Source of the DNA: Carya illinoinensis | Lineage: Eukaryota > Streptophyta > Magnoliopsida > Fagales > Juglandaceae | Reading direction: 5' to 3' | DNA length: 64,000 nucleotides | Assembly (NCBI RefSeq): GCF_018687715.1 | Contig: NC_056766.1 | Span: forward strand, 45,486,933-45,550,932 | Shown here: piece by piece, positions 12,063-23,000 of the stretch | Position numbering within the stretch: position 1 is the stretch's first letter | Layout: each line of letters starts with the position of its first letter | Notes under the pieces: generated by a model | Told to the model about the DNA's origin: nothing | The model's input: the letters and a program-made list of their open reading frames with translations, nothing else | Databases searched by the model: none | Translations under genes and position numbers: made by a program

Positions 12063-14038
12063 TCAGTCTACAGCACCAAAGCCATGTGTGGCTTGCGTCT
12101 TTCCCTTTTGGATGATCCACCTTGGTATCCATTTTCTTGAGAAGGGCTTTTCAATTCTCTTGGTGTGCCTCTTAAGCTCAAAACAGTTTGGTCGGATGTG
12201 ACCAATCTTACCACAATGATGACACACGGGGCTTGCTTTGTGAACTCTTTGTCTCAAGAAGGTTGAGACATTCTTGGGGTCATTCATGTAATTCTTATCC
12301 CTTCTAGAAGGATAAGCAGTTCTACTGTTAATGAATGCAGGAGCATGCACAAAGTGACTCATTAATTTAAAACAGTTTGGTCTAATATGGCCTAGCTTCC
12401 CACAGTGATGACATATGGGGCTCATGTTGCGAGGCCTTGTCTTTTGGAAGGAGGAACAGACTTTTGCACTTGCATAGGCTTCTTACCCTTTTCAGATGGA
12501 TGAGCCTTCATTTTCTCAGTCATTTCAGGAACAAACACTGTGGTTCTCACATTTTTACAAAAGGCTTTTGAGCTTGAAGGAGCATCAGGATTCTCTTCAA
12601 AATAGCCTAAACCACTTTTATCACTAGAGGACTTTCCTAAACTTAGGAGTTTGTCAAGCTGGTTTGTCCCAATGGAGAATTTCTGCGACTTAGTATTTAA
12701 CAAAGTTAGCTCATTTTCATGAGTTGTCACTTTATCTTCCAAAGTCACATTCCTCTTTTGCAACTCATCTGTTAGACCAATGGCTTCTCTTAGTTTGCCC
12801 TAAAGTCCTTCATTTTCTCTTTTGCATAAATCTATTTCCTCAATATGTGCTTTATTGAGTTTCCTCAATTTCACACATTCCTTATACAACTTATCATAGA
12901 TTTCCTGCAAGTCATCTTCATCCCCAGATTCATTTTCAGAAGCACTCTCAATTTCAACCACAGATACACTGCTATGACTTTTTCCTGCAACAGAGGAAGT
13001 GAAAGCCATGTAGTTGAGATTTTTCTTCCTGGGAGAACTCTCTTGTGAGTCACATGACTCAGACTCACTGTTAGTAAAGGAAGCAGCATTAGCTTTCTCT
13101 TTGTCCTTTTTGTAATTTGCACACTCAAATCGAATGTGACCAAAACCATGACATTCATGGCACTGAATATTGTCATTGACAGCTCTAGTTTCTCGCTTAT
13201 ACCTCCCTTCTCGGTTTTCTAAACTAGAACCTCCATTGAAACCCTTGTACCTTCTCTTCTCCTGTCTTGGGTTTTTCTGGGCAAACATCTTCCTAAATTT
13301 TTTAGCATAAAATGCTATCTCCTTGTCACTCATGGCAAGTTCGTCAGAAGATTCACCAGACTCCTCTCTAATAACATTAAGGGCTATGGACTTGTTTTTC
13401 TTATCCATAGGAAGAGTATGTTCATAGGTTTGTAAGGAACCCACCAACTCTTCAATTCTCATGTTGTCCAAGTCTTTGCTTTCTTCTATTGCAGTGACTT
13501 TGGGACGAAACCTCTCAGGAAGAGATCTAAGGACTTTTCTCACAATTCTGTCCTCAGGAATTCTATCCCCTAAATTAAAACGAGAATTGACAATATCATT
13601 AAGTTTGCTATAGAAGCCATCAAAAGTTTCATCATCCTTCATCCTAAGTTCTTCAAAGCTGGTGGTCAGCATTTGAAGTTTAGAATTCTTTACAGCCTTG
13701 GTACCTTCATGGGTAACCTCAAGAATGTCCCATGCCTCTTTGCAATTTTCACACATGGAGATTCTCTTGAACTCCTCCCGGGACACGGCCATGAACATCG
13801 CATTCAGGCCTCTGCTATTCCAACTACACTCGTTGACTTCATCCCTAGAGTAATTTTCCACACCCTTGGGGGTTTCGACTCCCTCAATGACTACAACCAG
13901 TTCTTTCCATCCCTTTGTTATGGAAGCCCACACTCGTTCATCCACAGACTTAAGGAAAGCTCTCATTCGAACTTTCCAATACGCATAGTTGCTTCCATCA
14001 AAAAATGGTGGAGATGTGAGTGATTGAGACCTATCCAT
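12063..14038 (-). pseudogene. gag: Copia-type gag with three zinc knuckles, two lesions
   Basis: The start MDRSQSLTSPPFFDG is followed by the copia gag core (NYAYWKVRMRAFL, EAWDILEVTHEGT, VRKVLRSLPERF). Knuckle 1 is CHECHGFGHIRFEC. An in-frame TAG near 12800 and a one-base frame change near 12423 interrupt the tail. Knuckles 2 and 3 (CHHCGKLGHIRPNC, CHHCGKIGHIRPNC) lie after the frame change, and the frame ends ...GFGAVD at 12063. Gag would form the particle and bind element RNA. The Ser/Glu-rich linker after knuckle 1 is long for copia gag. No pol follows, so it would depend on other elements. Confidence 0.82.
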
Positions 14039-14093
14039 TTAAACCACTACAGCAGGATCACACTCAGGAACTAAATCCTAGCGGAGTGAACCC

Positions 14094-14105
14094 GCTCTGA
14101 TACCA
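14094..14105 (-). promoter_or_regulatory. Primer-binding site of gag-only element copy 1
   Basis: The minus strand reads TGGTATCAGAGC two bases after the LTR end. This is the standard plant copia site for initiator Met tRNA. Confidence 0.85.
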
Positions 14106-14107
14106 AT

Positions 14108-15136
14108 TGAAAAAGCAGTGGTTCTACACAACACTACACCTAGAGGGGGGGTGAATAGGTGTAATCTAATTTTTATGGCCTTTTGAAAATTTAATCAAAC
14201 AAGCAGTTAATGAATGAATCAAATAACACAAATAATCAACACTTGATTTTGTTCACAGAGTGGAAACTCATTTGAAGAACATCTTCAAAATTTAAAACCA
14301 CTATAGAAATTTTAGTTTGTTACAACCAATTTAGAGACACTCACAAAACCTTTGTAGTAGCTAAACTTGGCTTGCAACACCACGAGTGACCCACTCGATC
14401 TCTACACGCATGTAGTGTCGGAACTCCGACCTTCCTATAGCTTCCCACGAGAACCTCTCGATCTCTGCATCAACGGCAGCTCCGGACTCTTCCGGCCAAC
14501 AAATATGTCCACTTCAATGGACTCAAGTAAGAGTTGATTTTGTGTATGTTGTGGTGGAGAAATGTTTATCCAAGAGAGAATCAACCAAATGGGGGAGAGT
14601 TTGCTCTAAGAAGTTCTTGGAGGCCCTTAGGGTTTTTGCTCTGATTCTCCACACATAGAACAGAAGTTAACCTGTTCTATTTATAGTTCCCATCAAATGA
14701 GGCGTTCAAAACCCTACATTGTAAGTGATCTGGAACATTGGCTCGAGCGAGGTATCGAGCGAAGGTCGAGCGCCACAATTTGCCAAAGTTCGCTCGAGCG
14801 AGTGTCGAGCGGTTGACTCTGCCTGAGTTCGCTCGAGCTCAGTGTCGAGCGAGGGTCGAGCGACCCACTCTGCCTGGGTTCGCTCGAGCTCAGTGTCGAG
14901 CGAGGGTCGAGCGGTTGAATCTGTCTGAGTTCGCTCGAGCTGCATGTCGAGCGAGGGTCGAGCGGTGCACTCTGCACAAGTTCGCTCGAGCGCTCTGTCG
15001 AGCGAGGGTCGAGCGAAGTCACTTTCTTTTGACCTATTATGAGCACTTCAAGCCTTTTCGCAACAACACTTGTTACAACACTATTTTACACAGGTTTTCA
15101 CAAGAATATGCCAATACGCTCATTTTTCCCTCAACA
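14108..15136 (-). repeat. LTR of gag-only element copy 1 (1029 bp)
   Basis: In element orientation it starts TGTTGAGGGAAA and ends GCTTTTTCA, giving TG...CA termini. It matches 50975-52015 almost throughout; a 12-bp indel in the repeat array explains the length difference. It contains a minisatellite at about 14736-15016. Confidence 0.88.
14736..15016. repeat. TCGAGCG minisatellite in LTR
   Basis: Imperfect tandem units of about 50 bp each contain the palindrome-rich core TCGCTCGAGC and GTCGAGCGAGGGTCGAGCG, separated by GTTGACTCTGCCTGAG-like spacers. Five to six units are visible. The array keeps open frames in several directions because the unit length varies little, but no protein family is recognisable. 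It is much richer in CpG than the surroundings. Confidence 0.8.
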
Positions 15137-15987
15137 AGTTCCATGCATCATAATTGAAAACCAAGGGGTTTGCACACAATTAGGAATGAGTCGACAAAAG
15201 AACCCTGGAAATCCAAATGCACATAAAACATGTTGCAAAAAACTCCAATTCACCCTATCATACGCCTTACTCATATCAATCTTCACCATCACATTTCCAC
15301 CTCTAATCTTTTTATGCAAGCTCTTAGTCAACTCTTGTGCAAGAGTAACATTTTCAAATATACTTCTTCCCTTTACAAAAGCACCTTGCTCAGCCGAAAT
15401 AATGTCATTCAACACCACCGACATCTTACCAGCCAAAATCTTGGAAAGCACCTTATAAATCACATTGCACAGGCTAATCGGTCTAAACTTATCAAAACTT
15501 TGCGGATTTTTAATTTTAGGAATAAGTACGATAAAAGAAGAGGTATAAAAATGAGACAATACCTCTTTGTTGTAAAAATATTACACAGCAGCCATCACAT
15601 CCATCTTCACAATTTTCTAGCAAGCTAAATAGAACGTTGAACCAAACCCATCAGGCCAGGATTGCTATTATTAGAAATTGAGGCGAGAATTTCCTTAGCA
15701 TCCTCCTCGGTTGGGCAATCCGAGAACCTTCCCACCATTTCTGCTGAAATCACTGGCTGTATAATAGAATCTAACTCTGGCAGCTGCACCGAATCTTCCT
15801 GGTTCAGAAAGTTCTCAAAATATCTCACAGCCCCAACATGAACTGATTCCATACTATCTAAAACCAACCCATCCGGCAAATACATATGTGAAACACTAGG
15901 GTTGCATCGTCTATTAGATATCATGGCATGAAAAAACTTGGAGTTATGGCCTCGCTCAGCAAGCCAAGTTTTCTTCGCTTGCTGCAC
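15137..15987 (-). pseudogene. LINE reverse transcriptase, N-terminal part
   Basis: The minus strand keeps RT motifs FRPISLCNVIYKVLSKILA, EQGAFVKGRSIFEN and VKIDMSKAYDRVNWSFL in the frame starting near 15559, with the linker from endonuclease to RT at 15987-15625 in another frame. The frame ends at the junction with the nested LTR element. The following palm segment carrying the FADD-type catalytic pair is absent from the window. In a live element this domain copies the RNA at the nicked target. Confidence 0.88.
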
Positions 15988-16165
15988 TAACCTAATATCC
16001 TCCCTCTTATACCATAAATCTAATTTAGCCTTCGAAACCAGGAACTCCTCTTCAACCTCCTCCTAAAAAGAGGCTTGCAAAGATGATTCTAGCTGATCCT
16101 AGCTGATCCAATCTCTCCTCCAACTCTTTCATAATGCAATCAACCCGCCCAAAAGACTCCCTATT

Positions 16166-17023
16166 CTAAACTCTTAAACATTGCTTTAGCCGTTTCAATT
16201 TACCAGCCAGTCTACATAATCCTGAATCCCCCTCTACAAGCTCAATCCATGATTTTTCCATAGCCTTCAAAAAACCATAATGAGAGGTCCACATATTCTG
16301 AAATCTAAATGGCCCAGGTCCATATCTACCATTATCTAACACCATCCACACCAAAATAGGTGAATGATCTGGCGTTCTTCTACTTAGCAAACAAGCAGAA
16401 ATTTCATTGTACCTTAGCAAACACACATTATTCATTAAAACTCGATCCAGCTGGGCCCAACTTCTAGCCAATCCTTACTGACCGTTGCACCAAGATAGTT
16501 GTCTACCTTCAAAACATAAGTCCATAAGACCATATCTATTTATACACTCATTAAAATCATCCATGACCAATTGCACTCTATGCCTTCCACCCACTCTTTC
16601 ATCATTTGATCGAATAATATTAAAATCCCCGATCACTAACCATGGTACAACAACTAAAGAAATACTTGTTAAATGCTCCCACAACTCCTTTCACTCCAAA
16701 AGAGAACATTTTGCATAAATGAAAGAGCATAATATAGACTTGCCCCCTTTAGAGAATAAAGCTGTCAATGCCTGATTCGACATCCCCACAACATCCATAT
16801 GAATATCTTCTTTCCAACATATCCAAATTTTTCCATCTTCCTCAACATTAGAGCAATAATTTGGAAAATTCAAGCTAACAGCCCATTGTTCAAGTCGAGA
16901 CACCTCCTGAAAAGGCTTAGAAATAAGCAACACATCAATACTATGTTTTCTAACTAGCTTACATAACTTTCTTTTCGATGTACCCAACCCCCTCACATTC
17001 CACACCATTATTTTGTCAATCAT
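16166..17023 (-). pseudogene. LINE endonuclease (APE-like), broken
   Basis: The start MIDKIMVWNVRGLGTSKR gives the N-WNVRGL motif. WLVIGDFNIIRS carries the GDFN catalytic motif, and ARSWAQLDRVL and TPDHSPILV carry the LDR and DH motifs near the C end. Stops at about 16690 and 16475 split the frame. Such domains nick target DNA at T-rich sites, which fits the observed TTTGTATTTTGTGTT target. Confidence 0.88.
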
Positions 17024-17353
17024 AAATTCAATTTATGGGGTTGAGCCTTAGTCCTGTTGGACTTCCTTACAGATAGAACTTGAGTGATTTGCAGCTCCGA
17101 CGCACATCGCGATTGTCCTCCTGGATCCAACGAGTAATCCTTTTTCACATCAACGCTAGCTCATTTTCTTCTTCAGATAAAATTGCAAAACTATTTCTAC
17201 AAACCACCTCTTCCTCACCACCACCTTCTGCGTCCAACACAGATTTATCCACCTCACAATGCTCCACCTACATTAATGAAACTGCCTCCATGCCTTCCTC
17301 TTGACACCCAGATTTAGGCCCCGAATCCTCACCTACCTCAGCTACCACAATAT
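17024..17353 (-). other. LINE ORF1-endonuclease linker
   Basis: Low-complexity, Ser/Pro-type coding remains connect ORF1 to the endonuclease on the minus strand. No separate gene is visible. Confidence 0.5.
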
Positions 17354-18469
17354 TCATTCCCAACCCATCCTCCAACACCACTTCACCCTCCTCCACAGAC
17401 TCCACCAAGATGGTAGATCCTTCCCTTTATCTACCAACTCAGATTCTTTGTTCTTCTCAAACACAACCATATCTTGAACTGGATTTACATTCTCAGACAC
17501 GTGCTTAACACCCATACTCGAACCAATTTTGACAGCCAAGTGGTTTTTCTTCCCCACCTCCTGCCACACTTTCTCCTCCCCCTCCTTCCCTACTCCCTTC
17601 AAACCTTGTTTCTTGTTTAATTTCAGCCTAGGCTTCTCCCCAACACGATAAACCACAGAAGTGTGGCCTTGCCTACAACATTTAGTATAGTAGAAGTCTC
17701 TCTTCTCATACACAACCTTATGCCATTTTTGAAATTGCCTAGAAACCAACAGAAACCCCTCCATGGGTTCATCTTGTAAGTCAACTTCCACACACAATCT
17801 AGCTCCCGTTGCCCATGTCTGATAAAGCGTCACTTTATCAGTACCAAGAAATTTTCCAAACTGAGAAGCCAAGAGTTGCAAGCTATCCAATCTATACAAT
17901 TGGAGAGGCAAACCTGGCAGAAAAATCCATTGAGGAGCAATGGACGGTTCTTTCCTCACATCGAAATCCATGGACCAATTAAATAAACGAAAAAGGCACC
18001 CAGCAACAACCCTCCCTTCTCGAGCCCATGCATGAAAATAATCCTTTTCATTAGTTAAGAGTAACAACACACGATAATCATCCATGAAGCTTATCATCAG
18101 AATTTCAAAAAAACCCCAAGTCTTGATAATCTGTCAGCATAAAACATCAATTGACGGCCTAACTGAAAAAAATTTCAAGACCTAGGCAAATTTCAACTCC
18201 TCTGCAACTCTATCCATCTCACCTTCCGAGAAGACAAAACCCAGCTCACCATCAATCCACTCAGGTTTCCAGGAAGAGAGTTTGAATTTTGACACCGGCA
18301 GTGGTCTCTGAAGTGCTTGAGCGAAAGACAATCTTGCAGAAAATCTCCTAGCTTTACCACCATCTAATCCACTAGACCTACATAGCGCCTCTCCATTAGT
18401 AATCTGCTGAGAACCCCCAACAGAAACCACACTGGTACCACCCCTTGTCTCTGCAACAGGGATTGCCAT
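17354..18469 (-). pseudogene. LINE ORF1 (DUF4283-like with zinc knuckle), broken
   Basis: The first part starts MAIPVAETRGG and runs to a stop at 18182. The second part (18097-17354) continues the DUF4283-type fold with WSMDFDVRKEPSIAPQWIFL and FGKFLGTDKVT, then a degraded zinc knuckle (FYYTKCCRQGHTSVVYRVG) in which the usual CxxCxxxGH pattern is damaged. A basic Lys-rich tail follows. ORF1 proteins of plant L1 elements bind nucleic acid. Confidence 0.75.
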
Positions 18470-18596
18470 ATGGCAACACAGACGGCCAAGGCCGTAGTCC
18501 CTCTTGGAATCGCCTCACAACAAAACCCTAGTAGAGGTGAAAAAATCGCCCTGCCACGTCAGATTCCAAGTGTTATAACGATTTGTATTTTGTGTT

Positions 18597-19573
18597 ATTT
18601 TCTATATAAATTCAGCATCCAACATTAGCCTCCCTCTGATAATAACCTTTTTGTACGTAACCTTTGTAAGAGTCAGAATAGTATATATGATACACAGTCA
18701 GAACAAGGGGTTCTTATATCTTTTGGAGAAAGCTCTTTGTCAATAGCAAAACTTATTCTTATCTTCTTCAAGCACAAACATGCATTACAAGTATGCACGG
18801 TGAGCCAACTTGCACCCATTTACACAGCTTTAATTTGAACTAAAGTCCTCCTGCGTGCCAGATCGAACACCAACTAATTATTAATTCCCTGTATGAACTT
18901 GAGACTATTTAGATTTCCTGACATGGGAGCATTGAAAATTTATCACATTAAAGTAGTTGTTCCAACATCTTTCGATCTCTCCATGCCAACAATTGGGTCT
19001 TTTATGTGACAGCATATTATTAGAAATAATTTAACAGTTTATTTTATTTTATTTTATTGTTCGTAAGTCAAGTAGCACCGCATATACGTACACGGTTTTG
19101 AGCTTTTTCAAGTACCTTCATACGTAAAACACACGTTCATAAGGAAATGATCATAGTATGAATTAAGGTGTGTTGAAAGTTCCTAGATGGTTCATCCTTG
19201 TAATGTCTATGTCCTCTTGGACCATATGATGTTTGAAGTGACCATACCAATGAATTTCCAACCCGTTTTCTCTGTCCTAAATTAATGCCCGTAAATGCTA
19301 CGCTCTTTTGGGCTACATCATGTTTAAAGTCAAAGACCGCACCATACCATCAACGACTTTCCCACCTAGTTTATGTGTCCTAAATTAATGCTCGTAATTT
19401 CTACGTCATTTTGGGCCATATCATGCTACATGTAATTGTCTTGTACTTAGATATAGAGATAACTGACAACTAATAACTCAAAGGAATTACATCCCCAGTT
19501 CTCACCTTTCTTTGACCCACTTCTCTTTATAATTGCACCTCTCTCGTCAACATTAATCACCCATACAAAGAAG
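18597..19573 (+). other. TNL upstream block with ~100-bp tandem repeat
   Basis: Sequence resumes from 9630 across the LINE and runs to the TIR relic. Its first half matches 31440-31895 and 32408-32690 (CTCTTTGTCAATAG, ACAAACATGCATTACAA, TTTATCACATTAA). About 19199-19427 holds 2.3 tandem copies of a roughly 100-bp unit containing TCCTAAATTAATGC and TTGGGC(C/T)A. No coding content is seen. Confidence 0.6.
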
Positions 19574-20079
19574 ATGAATTCTTCCATGGCCTTACAAGCT
19601 GGATCTTCCTTCCCGCTTTCGTCCTCTTCTTGTTCTTCTATCCGTCTGTAGACTCATGATGTATTCTTAAGTTTTAGAGGTGATGATGTTCTTCAAAAAT
19701 TTATTTCTTATTTATTGGCTGCTTTAATTTGCATAAAAGGGAAATCAACTTACTTAGACAACAATCTCAAAAAAGGAGAGAAACTTTCGTAAGAATTTCT
19801 CAAAGCAATTGATGGATCAATGATTTTTATCGTTAGACTCTCTAAGAACTATTCAGATTCTAGGTGTTTAGATGAGCTATTGAAGATCCTTTGAGTATAA
19901 GGAAATGGTAAAACAAATTCTTTTACCCCTATTTTCCGATGTAGATCCATCAATGTACGCCATATAAAAAGATGTTTTGGAAAAGCATTCTCTAGAGTTG
20001 AATATAAGTTCAAGGCTGATAAAGTAAAGCTTACAGAGTGGAAGGTAGCTCTTGAAAAAGTAGCCAATTTGTCATGATT
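19574..20079 (+). pseudogene. TIR-domain exon 1 pseudogene of a TNL
   Basis: The ATG at 19574 starts MNSSMALQAGSSF, like exon 1 of TNL-1 and TNL-2. An early stop follows (SSIRL*THDVFLSFRGDD). The TIR core is recognisable: FRGDDV, then SKNYSDSRCLDELLKIL with the catalytic Glu region but without the Trp. Stops fall near 19790 and 19891 and frame changes follow. The end, EKVANLS, corresponds to the end of exon 1 in the paralogues, but a splice donor is not clear. No NB-ARC or LRR exon follows before TNL-1. Confidence 0.85.
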
Positions 20080-23000
20080 CGAATTAAGAGAAACGTATTT
20101 TTAATGAGCTGTCCTTATATATATATATATATATATATATATTCTATTATAATAAGTCATTATCTAACTGTAAACAGTAAATTTTCTTTTTCCTTATTAA
20201 CTAAGTCCCCATTTCTATTTTCCATTTGTATTCTATTATAATAAAAAGACATTATATTAAGTTACAATTTGCCAAAAGCTCAGTGCCATATGCTGGTCTT
20301 TCTCCCCTTCGGTCGGTGTGTCAGCAATAAGTTACAATTGTCTTTTTCTATACATTATAATATGAAAACATTATGATAACTTACAATTGTCCTTTTCTAT
20401 ACATTATAATAAGAAAACATTATAATAAGTTCTAATTTGCAAAGAACACAATATGCTGTCATTTTTTCCCTTTTGTCCGTGTCTCGACAATAGAATACAT
20501 GCATTGGAAGCTGCAAACAGATGCGCCCATTAGCAATATTTATTATAATAATAGAACCGCCCATGAGTACTATAAAATAGAATTAAAAGTGGGTACTACG
20601 TAATTGACTAAATTAAAGTCTAACCATTAATTATAAAAATAGTGCAACCAAAACGAAAACGCCAGGAGGCAACCCAATGGGCAAGTGGTGCAATAGTGAG
20701 CTTTAAAGTTCAAATACGAAGAGGCAACTTCCAAAGAAACCGAAGGGTCATTGAATTGTGTTTAGAAAATTCCTTTCATTTGTTTCAGTTTCTTCTCCGC
20801 TCTCTCTCTCTCAAATCAGGTGAGGCGAGGCCACTATTATTTCTGCATTCAACTGTGTTTCGGGTGTGGAGGTGCTAAGGTTCAAAGGAAAATTGAACAT
20901 GTGAGTCTAACTGCTTTTGTGTGTTTATGGTATATCTAGTCTATTTATGCATTACACATGTTTGTTTATAGTCCTAAGAAATGAAGTAGCTGATACCATA
21001 AAACTTTTTAAAAAACTGTAAACAAATGGAACAACAGTTAAATTTGTTGGGTAATATTACAGTGTTAAAGATGTTCACATCCTTATAATTGGAATCACAA
21101 CAAGAACCCTTCATAAGCTCCAAAACAGAACAAACAAAGCAGGCACACATAGACAGAATTAAATAAATTCTTAAAACATTTGTAGTGATGGAGCACAAAA
21201 TCATAAGTAACAAAAAACAATCAGAAAGTAGAAAAACAACCTTTCTTAATTCCCATGCATCTAAATATATATATATATATGCTTAAAATAAAATAAATAG
21301 CTTATGATCTATTGATCACGTCAACATTAATCGACTAAATTATACATCCATCCATATAAAAACTACAAACCATCAAGAACTTCAAACTCAAAAATCTAAA
21401 AAAAAAAAGGGAAAAAATGGGAGAGAAACACAGTGAAACACACTGTTAGCACCAACTAGAAAGTATAAAAACAACCTTTCGTAATTCCCATGCATCTAAA
21501 TATATATGTATATATATATGCTTAAAAATGCTCACACGTACATATGCATCTGATGTAAATTTCGTTATTCTGTACTTAATAAAACTTAAGAGATTAATAA
21601 AAATTAATAAAAAAATGTAAACAAATGGAACAACAGTTAAGTTTGGAAAAAACTTATCAAAGATAAGAGCTAGGCCAGGGGGTCTTTTTTCCTCTCACCT
21701 AGGCCAGGGGATCATCGTGAATCACAAAAGGTTTCACCTTCTGCTGTCTCTTCACTTATCCTCTAATTTTCTCCAGTTTGTTAGGTGATATTACAGTGTT
21801 AAGATGTTCACATCCTTATAATTGGAATCACAACGACAACCCTTCATAAGCTCCAAAACAGAACAAACAAAGCAGGCACAAATAGACAGAATTAAATAAA
21901 TTCTTAAAACTTTTGTAGTGATGGAGCACAAAATCATAAGTAACAAAAAACAAATCACCACATGAAAAGCTCAAAAACAAATAAAACCAAATTCCTATAG
22001 GCAAACAATAAGAAGGAGAAAAATATAGCAGAAATAACTTAAAAAGCAACCACAGAAACTGAGCTGAAAAAAGGAGGCAAGTACCTGGATAAACCTAATA
22101 CCCGAACAATTTTTTTTAAACAAGAAAAAAAGGAGAGACAGATTAAGCATCAAAAGAAAAATCAGTGGGGTTTATAAGCCACAAAGGAACAACAATAAAC
22201 AAATGTGCAACCCAGCCATAGATAATCCTGGCTTTTGTTACATATATTAAAATATATATTTCTAAACCGTTCAGGTCAAGTAGAAATTAGTATATATTTT
22301 TAACATTTTACTTAAGTTGTTTGGCTAAAGTAGTTAACCAATATTGTCATTGAAATAGGGGTGGTTTTTTCTTTCAATTTCCCCATAAATTGCCTATATG
22401 TCATTAACATGATATCATGTTAATAGATTCTTCAAGTTTGGCTTATACACTCATCGTTTTATAAGTTACTTTACAAAAATGCCCCTAATTTAAAACATAG
22501 ATGTATGAAAGGTTGTAAAAAGTGTTGTATGTCTATTATTTTCCTAACTTTCATATATCCAACCGTTGCCATAGGCTATTCCCTTTAGTGCTGGATAATC
22601 TCTTGCATGTCTGCCCTTAGTTGACCATCATCAATCTAACTTTTTCACTTGTGAATGGTTCTGCTAGTACTTGATTTTGTTTTTGTATCTCTTAAAGGCA
22701 TGCTTGAGTATAATTGATTTATTAGGTTTGAAACAACGATAGCTACTCCAACACTCCCGAGTACTTGATATTGCTGCATCCATTAGCAATCATTTCTAGA
22801 TGTTTTATAGCTATAATTCATTAAGAAATCAAGGGAAAAGGGTTGAAAACTTGAAGAACCCAAGAGAGAAAAGAACTTGCTACTGTCTGTTACAGTTTTT
22901 GCTGGCGTCTGTTTCAACTTTCTGTTCTATTTTGGATTTCTATTGCCTGTTGTTTGTGTGATTTTGTGTGGCTTCTTTGACTTGCAGCTTTCATGGAAGA

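Larger units (their letters stand above)
11792..15136 (-). mobile_element. Gag-only LTR element, copy 1, truncated at its 3' side, nested in LINE
   Basis: On the minus strand it has a 1029-bp LTR (15136-14108), a primer-binding site, a gag gene with three CCHC knuckles and a short trailer, but no protease, integrase or RT. The whole stretch is nearly identical to parts of 49804-52015. Only one LTR is present. The low-coordinate end abuts LINE sequence at GAAG, a tetramer also present in the second copy at the same point. The LINE lacks its RT palm across this site. A deletion joining element and LINE explains both losses. Confidence 0.8.
9646..18581 (-). mobile_element. L1-type LINE, degenerate, with 15-bp target duplication and nested insertion
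   Basis: Read on the minus strand, an ORF1 with a DUF4283-like and zinc knuckle region is followed by apurinic endonuclease, reverse transcriptase, zf-RVT and RNase H domains, ending in a T-rich stretch on the + strand (poly(A) tail, 9646-9654). Perfect 15-bp direct repeats TTTGTATTTTGTGTT lie at 9631-9645 and 18582-18596. The interrupted target block is seen unbroken at about 31460, 36425 and 37015. The LINE is itself split by a gag-only LTR element (11792-15136) and lacks the RT catalytic region. Many stops and frameshifts show it is dead. Confidence 0.92.

Noticed and set aside
14736..15016. CRISPR-like array of regularly spaced repeats
   Set aside because: The spacers are as similar to each other as the repeats are. 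The array lies in an LTR of a plant element, and no cas genes exist here.
14706..15157. Several overlapping open frames with a repeated SLDTELERTQAE-like or ARARVER-like unit (also 51573-52039)
   Set aside because: These are frames through the LTR minisatellite. They have no known domain, and several frames are open at once because the unit length keeps phase.
20642..20878. Possible small gene (78 codons)
   Set aside because: There is no homologous motif, a CT-rich stretch lies inside, and no splice or paralogue support exists.
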